The notes below the pieces were generated by a model. That model did no database searches, had not been told where the DNA came from, and saw only the letters and a program-made list of their open reading frames with translations. This document shows, one piece after another, positions 59,915-64,000 of a stretch of DNA of 64,000 nucleotides. The stretch is from CAZYVD01 sp964651045 (GTDB lineage Bacteria; Zhuqueibacterota; QNDG01; DSAB01). Made by a program: the position numbers and the translations under genes. How positions within the stretch are numbered: position 1 is the first letter of the stretch; each line of letters begins with the position of its first letter. The DNA lies in contig CAZYVD010000007.1 of NCBI GenBank assembly GCA_964651045.1, positions 1 through 64,000 on the forward strand. The letters run 5' to 3'.

Positions 59915-62557
59915 ATGAAAAAAATAACAAAATGGCTTGCCGCAGAGACTGTTGTTTTTCTAATGATTATATTAACAGCATCTCTTGTAAGTGCTACAGA
60001 TTATGGATATACAAATCCAGAACTGCGGCTGAAATGGTACGACATGCATCTATCCATGAAGGATGTTTCGATCTTCAAAAATCTTAAGTGGCAGTTTTTA
60101 GGTCCAACAAATGTAAGTGGAAGAATGACTGATGTTGCTGTAGTGACACCAAAGGGGAAAAATTATATAATCTATGCTGCCACAGCTTCTGGCGGTGTAT
60201 GGAAGACAACAAATGAAGGAATCACATGGGATCCCGTATTCGAGCACGCAGCTTCTACTTCGATTGGTGATGTAACAATTGCTCCGTCCGATCAAAACGT
60301 CGTATGGATTGGAGGAGGAGAGGCAAACATATTCAGAAGCTCCATGGCAGGATCGGGAGTGTATAAATCAACAGATGGTGGAAAAACCTGGAAACACATG
60401 GGACTTGCCGGCACACATACGATTCCAAGAATCCTCATCCATCCAAAAAATCCAGATATTGTATACGTTGCTGCCTCAGGACACGAATGGACAAATAATC
60501 CTGAAAGAGGTGTATTCAAAACAACAGACGGCGGTAAAACATGGGAGAAAGTTCTCTATATCGATAATAAGACTGGTGCAATAGACCTTGTGATGAATCC
60601 TTCTGATCCAAACACTCTATATGCTGCAACATGGCAGAGGATTCGCAAGAAATGGAATGATCCAAGAAATGAAAAAGATTATACTGGAAGTTCTATCTAT
60701 AAGACAACCGACGGCGGTAAGAGCTGGAAGCCCATTACTAATGGCCTTCCGCCTGCACAGTATCGCGGCAGAATCGGCATCGATCTCTGCAGATCAAAAC
60801 CCAATGTAATCTATGCATTCATCGATAACTATGAAAGCGCTGGAATAAAGTATCCGGCTGGAACAGACTCCTATGGACGACCGAGAGGAAAGATGATAAA
60901 GGGTGCAACTGTCTACAGATCAGACGATGGAGGAGAACACTGGAGACAGGTGAGTGAAAATAATTCCTACATGCTGCACTTATCTGCCACGTATGGATGG
61001 GTCTTCGGACAGGTAAGAGTCGATCCTAATAATGAAAATAAGGTATATATTATGGGGCTTGCACTCAATGTATCAGAGGATGGAGGCAAGACATTCCGTC
61101 CGCTCTACGGCATGCACGGCGACCATCATGGGCTCTGGATCGACCCATCAAATTCCGACTATCTTGTAAATGTAAACGACGGTGGATTGGCAATATCATA
61201 CGATGGAGGAAAGAACTGGAGAACATTTTACAACAACTTCCCAGTTGTACAATTTTTCAATGTCATGTACGATATGGACAATCCATTTCATGTTTATGGT
61301 TCGATCCAGGACCACGGCAGCAGACGCGGCGTTGTAGACCTTAGCAGGGGAAGACACAACATTCCTGCCGTTAAGTGGGAAAATGCACCCGGTGGTGAGG
61401 GCAGCAATCATGCAATAGATCCAACAGATCCAAACATCGTCTATTCTGCGAGCTTCTACGGCACTATTAGAAGAACAAATCTAGAGTCAGGAGAGAGCAA
61501 GAGTATCCTTCCAAGAGTCAGCAAGGATGAACCCAAGCTGCGCGGTCAGTGGCTTGCTCCTTTCATCATATCTCCTCATAATCCAAAAGTGATCTATCAC
61601 GGAATGCAGTATCTCTTTAGATCTATGTACATGGGCGAAAAATGGGAAAGAATAAGTCCCGACCTAACATATAACGATCCCAATAAATCTGGAGACATAC
61701 CCTATCAAACTATATTTACGATTTCAGAATCCCCCCTGAAATTTGGACTAATATATGTTGGCACAGACGACGGCAGGGCACATGTAACCAGAGATGGTGG
61801 ACTGCACTGGAAGGAAATCACAAAGGGACTGAAAAAAAACAGGTGGATTTCAAGAATTACTGCATCTGCCTTTGATGAGGCAACTGTATATCTTGCTCAG
61901 AACGGCAAGAGAGACGACGACTTTAAGGCCTATTTGTGGAAATCTACAGATTATGGAAAGAGATGGATCGACATAACAAACAATATTCCCTGCGGCCCGA
62001 TAAATGTTATCAGAGAGGACCCGAAAAATAAAAATGTTCTCTATGTTGGAACAGATCTCGGCGCATATGTATCGATAAATGGGGGCAAGGAGTGGCAAGT
62101 ACTTCCCAAGAATCTACCAACAACCTTTGTACACGATCTTGTAATCCACCCAAGAGACGATATAATGGTTGCAGCCACACATGGACGGGGAATGTGGGCA
62201 ATGGATGTAAGGCCTATACAAAAGATAGCAGAGATAACAGGAATAAAAGATGTCTACCTCTTTGATATTGAAGATGCCAAACTGCCGCGATGGAGAGGAT
62301 ACGGGGGAATAAATGCATTCATTCAATACTACCTCGAATCTAGCCAGGGTGTTGAAATCGAAATAAAAGATGAATCAGGAAAGGTGATTAAAAAATTAAA
62401 AGAGTCGGGAGATGCCGGTTACAACTCTGCAATATGGGATCTCACAAAAGACCGACCCGAATCTCAAAGGGCATTATTCGTAAAGCCCGGAGAATATACT
62501 GTGGTTCTGAAAGCAGGTTCTGTATCTCTTGAGAAAAAAGTAAAGGTAACATATTAA
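59915..62557 (+). CDS. Secreted Asp-box beta-propeller protein (sortilin/VPS10-like)
   Basis: This 880-aa protein has a signal peptide (about 1-28) and about ten Asp-box motifs (SxDxGxxW; for example 'STDGGKTW', 'TTDGGKSW', 'SDDGGEHW', 'SYDGGKNW', 'TRDGGLHW', 'STDYGKRW') typical of seven- to ten-bladed VPS10/BNR propellers, residues about 80-760. A C-terminal FlgD-like Ig region ('SAIWDLTKDRPESQRALF' and 'KPGEYTVVLKAG') follows. Asp-box folds occur in sialidases, xyloglucanases and sortilins; no catalytic Arg triad was identified, so a binding role is more likely than a hydrolase. It has an AGGAGG ribosome site and lies 47 bp after the NSS gene. Confidence 0.85.
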   Translation: MKKITKWLAAETVVFLMIILTASLVSATDYGYTNPELRLKWYDMHLSMKDVSIFKNLKWQFLGPTNVSGRMTDVAVVTPKGKNYIIYAATASGGVWKTTNEGITWDPVFEHAASTSIGDVTIAPSDQNVVWIGGGEANIFRSSMAGSGVYKSTDGGKTWKHMGLAGTHTIPRILIHPKNPDIVYVAASGHEWTNNPERGVFKTTDGGKTWEKVLYIDNKTGAIDLVMNPSDPNTLYAATWQRIRKKWNDPRNEKDYTGSSIYKTTDGGKSWKPITNGLPPAQYRGRIGIDLCRSKPNVIYAFIDNYESAGIKYPAGTDSYGRPRGKMIKGATVYRSDDGGEHWRQVSENNSYMLHLSATYGWVFGQVRVDPNNENKVYIMGLALNVSEDGGKTFRPLYGMHGDHHGLWIDPSNSDYLVNVNDGGLAISYDGGKNWRTFYNNFPVVQFFNVMYDMDNPFHVYGSIQDHGSRRGVVDLSRGRHNIPAVKWENAPGGEGSNHAIDPTDPNIVYSASFYGTIRRTNLESGESKSILPRVSKDEPKLRGQWLAPFIISPHNPKVIYHGMQYLFRSMYMGEKWERISPDLTYNDPNKSGDIPYQTIFTISESPLKFGLIYVGTDDGRAHVTRDGGLHWKEITKGLKKNRWISRITASAFDEATVYLAQNGKRDDDFKAYLWKSTDYGKRWIDITNNIPCGPINVIREDPKNKNVLYVGTDLGAYVSINGGKEWQVLPKNLPTTFVHDLVIHPRDDIMVAATHGRGMWAMDVRPIQKIAEITGIKDVYLFDIEDAKLPRWRGYGGINAFIQYYLESSQGVEIEIKDESGKVIKKLKESGDAGYNSAIWDLTKDRPESQRALFVKPGEYTVVLKAGSVSLEKKVKVTY

Positions 62558-62579
62558 ATAAAAATGGTTCAACACGACA

Positions 62580-62616
62580 ACAGGCGTCCTCTGAATTGAA
62601 TCGAGGGGACGCCTGT
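62580..62616 (+). promoter_or_regulatory. Hairpin overlapping a ribosome site and start codon
   Basis: A perfect 10-bp stem (ACAGGCGTCC at 62580-62589 with GGACGCCTGT at 62607-62616, 17-nt loop) follows the Asp-box gene by 22 bp and ends at the GTG start of the next gene (62615). The right arm holds the end of that gene's GAGGGG ribosome site. The T tract after it is weak (GTTAAAT), so it may terminate poorly while masking translation start. See findings. Confidence 0.6.
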
Positions 62617-63349
62617 GTTAAATAAAGTGGAAACAACGAAGATAGATATTATAGAGTGTTATAGATTTGCCTGGAATTCATTTACAAAAAAATGGCTAAT
62701 TTTATGCTTCATATCAGGACTCATAGTAGGCCTTGAGGTCATACCCAGGATAGTTACACTTCCAGAATGGAACTCACTCTACCGCTCTTCAGAAAAGCTA
62801 ATGCTGTCAATATTAAAAGGTGATCAGGCTCAGTTTTATATAATCGCACCATTGGTAAAGCTCAAGGCCTCATATCTTGTTCACAAACTACTTAAATATA
62901 CACTCCCTGTAGTTCCTCTACTTGCTCTTCTGACAATAATACTTCTGCTTCAGGCAAACAGGACAACAAAGATCTCAGGCAGCGACATCCCTAAGCCGTT
63001 TACTTTTTTACTATATATTGCACTGATTCACATCATGCTGAGTATTATTAAAATGGCAGCCTTTATTATATTCATAGTGCCAGGAATCTATCTATATATC
63101 AGGTTGCTGTTTGTATCTCTTGTAATGCTCGATCAAAATAAAGGTGTATGGAGTAGCATAAAGAAAAGCTATAAGATGACCATGGGGAACTTCTGGCGGC
63201 TTCTATTCCTTGTCATAATAAATACACTCATTCAGTTAGGTGCATCATTCACACTTATTGGACTTATCCCTGCCACTGGTTTTGTAAATACAGTACGTGC
63301 AGCAGCATTCAGGACACTCCTGAACCCTAATAATAGATCCCACATTTAA
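62615..63349 (+). CDS. Polytopic membrane protein, YciC/UPF0259-like
   Basis: This 244-aa protein has about five hydrophobic segments (about 26-48, 95-118, 127-160, 162-178, 200-225) and a 'MLDQNKGVWSSIKKSYKMTM' phrase like the glycerophosphodiesterase-type membrane domain and YciC proteins; the resemblance is slight. GTG 62615 is chosen for a GAGGGG site 6 nt away; GTG 62627 is an alternative. Its function is unknown. It may be co-transcribed with the Asp-box gene, depending on the hairpin between them. Confidence 0.65.
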   Translation: MLNKVETTKIDIIECYRFAWNSFTKKWLILCFISGLIVGLEVIPRIVTLPEWNSLYRSSEKLMLSILKGDQAQFYIIAPLVKLKASYLVHKLLKYTLPVVPLLALLTIILLLQANRTTKISGSDIPKPFTFLLYIALIHIMLSIIKMAAFIIFIVPGIYLYIRLLFVSLVMLDQNKGVWSSIKKSYKMTMGNFWRLLFLVIINTLIQLGASFTLIGLIPATGFVNTVRAAAFRTLLNPNNRSHI

Positions 63350-63654
63350 AGAAAAGATAATAAATCTAAAATAGATCTGGAGACAAGAATCCTAATAAGC
63401 GGAATTTTCAAGATGATCGAAGTTTGCGGTTCTATCCTCAGACAACTTACAAGTATTACATTTAAGTGAAAATTTAAAACAACACAATCTTGTCACTTCT
63501 GTAGGGTTAAATGTATCGGATATTCACTTCAAAATCGGGTACATCGAAAAATAATTAAAGGACTTTATCATCAATACTTTCTAAAAGATTTCTGGAATGT
63601 TTAAAAAAAATTATAATAGTTAATGTTTAACTCAAGACTCCAATTAATGAACAA
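63350..63654. other. 305-bp AT-rich intergenic region
   Basis: The region lies between the convergent 244-aa membrane-protein gene and the racemase gene. I see no ORF of note, RNA gene or repeat family here, apart from a weak hairpin at 63603-63632. It may be a simple spacer. Confidence 0.5.
63603..63632 (-). terminator. Weak candidate terminator of the racemase gene
   Basis: On the minus strand a perfect AGTTAA/TTAACT stem (63618-63632, 3-nt loop) is followed after eight bases by a run of eight T (63603-63610). The stem has only two G-C pairs, so strength is low. It lies 22 bp past the racemase stop. Confidence 0.35.
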
Positions 63655-64000
63655 TCATTTATCTCCAAGAGCAAATCTCAGTGCCTTCTCTGCATGGATC
63701 CTAGTCGTATCAAGAAGAGGAATCCCGCACAACTGTTCGTTTATAAGCATTGGAATCTCTGTGCACCCCATCACAACTGCATCCGCTCCTCTATGATGGA
63801 GCCCGTGAACTATTTTTACATATTTACTTCTCGACTCCTCACGAACTACTCCTCTGCTGAGTTCATTGAATATGATTTCATCTACTATTTTGATATCATC
63901 ATCATCTGGAATAATGGTAGTGATAGAAAAGTGAGAGAGTCTGTCTCCATAAAAGCCATCTTTCATTGTAAACCTTGTTCCAATCAACCCAACCCTTTTG
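63655..64000 (-). CDS. Aspartate/glutamate racemase family protein, N-terminus outside the window
   Basis: The visible 115 residues are the C-terminal half of an Asp/Glu racemase fold: 'KRVGLIGTRFTM' marks the start of the second domain, and the late catalytic Cys is in 'VVMGCTEIPMLI', followed by 'GIPLLDTTRIHAEKALRFAL'. The first catalytic Cys lies in the part beyond 64000. Internal starts such as TTG 63987 should not be used, because the frame is open to the window edge. D-aspartate or another D-amino acid could be made for cell wall or scavenged; the choice is not visible. Confidence 0.88.
   Translation of the reverse strand, partial: KRVGLIGTRFTMKDGFYGDRLSHFSITTIIPDDDDIKIVDEIIFNELSRGVVREESRSKYVKIVHGLHHRGADAVVMGCTEIPMLINEQLCGIPLLDTTRIHAEKALRFALGDK

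Noticed and set aside
62615..62629. Treating the GTG at 62627 as the only start of the 244-aa membrane protein
   Set aside because: GTG 62615 has a well-spaced GAGGGG ribosome site; 62627 has none, so 62615 is preferred, though it lies in a hairpin.
63655..63987. The racemase as a complete 110-aa gene starting at 63987
   Set aside because: The frame remains open to base 64000 and the visible part is only the second half of the two-domain racemase fold.
1..64000. tRNA genes, rRNA genes, insertion sequences, prophage or CRISPR arrays
   Set aside because: None could be recognised by reading; only tmRNA and protein-domain repeats stand out. A covariance-model search (tRNAscan-SE, Infernal) would be decisive for RNA genes.

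Overview
The window reads like a chromosomal segment of a Gram-negative (diderm) bacterium of moderate to low GC. It has secretins, a TolC-type outer membrane channel, beta-barrel candidates and a protein ending in the 'NYPNPFNP' type C-terminal module. That module, together with giant Ig-repeat surface proteins, is typical of the FCB superphylum and related candidate phyla (KSB1, Calditrichaeota, Marinimicrobia, Zixibacteria, WOR-3 and similar). This placement is an inference from gene content; there is no rRNA gene here to settle it. No insertion sequence, prophage, CRISPR array or tRNA gene was found; the only RNA gene seen is tmRNA.

Layout. 1-3019 (minus strand): the first codons of an unidentified gene, an SPFH/NfeD membrane pair, and a membrane-anchored protein of the reductive dehalogenase family. 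3133-16587 (minus): one ten-gene chemosensory operon running CheY-like, CheW, CheR-TPR, CheW, MCP, free HPt, CheA-REC, CheB, a very large multi-REC hybrid kinase and a REC/degenerate-kinase protein. Its order resembles Wsp-type 'alternative cellular function' systems rather than flagellar chemotaxis, and no flagellar gene is present. 16806-19313 (minus): a thioredoxin/redox operon (trxB, ArsR regulator, trxA, DUF6132-like small protein, FmdB-like zinc ribbon, OsmC-like protein) behind a 42-bp near-perfect palindrome.

19621-43631 (minus): a nearly complete type IV pilus locus. In transcription order it is a 1780-aa Ig-repeat surface protein, pilD, a response regulator, pilB, pilC, pilA, four minor pseudopilin/PilX-like genes, a fused pilM-pilN, pilO, a 1425-aa invasin-like Ig protein, a small barrel-like protein, pilP, pilQ and pilT. 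No PilY1-like gene is visible; two giant Ig proteins occupy the locus instead. 43928-45574 (plus): glutamine-dependent NAD synthetase.

45635-53925 (minus): a tripartite ABC export system (TolC, HlyD-type adaptor, two ATPases, two permeases) followed by an S37-family peptidase and a DUF1848 protein. 54071-63349 (plus): Na+-coupled uptake. An SSS symporter is followed by three small membrane proteins, then tmRNA, an AGCS family symporter with an extra-membrane insertion, an NSS family transporter, a secreted Asp-box (sortilin/VPS10-like) propeller protein and a membrane protein. The window ends inside an aspartate/glutamate racemase gene. Three Na+:amino-acid type carriers, a secreted peptidase and an amino-acid racemase suggest a peptide- and amino-acid-using, sodium-dependent lifestyle; the pili and chemosensory array suggest surface-associated behaviour.

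Most interesting for follow-up: the giant Ig proteins built into the pil operon, including an exact internal 606-bp duplication; the symporter plus small-protein array; the transmembrane reductive-dehalogenase-like protein without a Tat signal; the Wsp-like cluster with a duplicated HPt and a hybrid kinase whose first post-kinase receiver domain has Glu in place of the phospho-Asp; and the ArsR palindrome controlling the thioredoxin operon.
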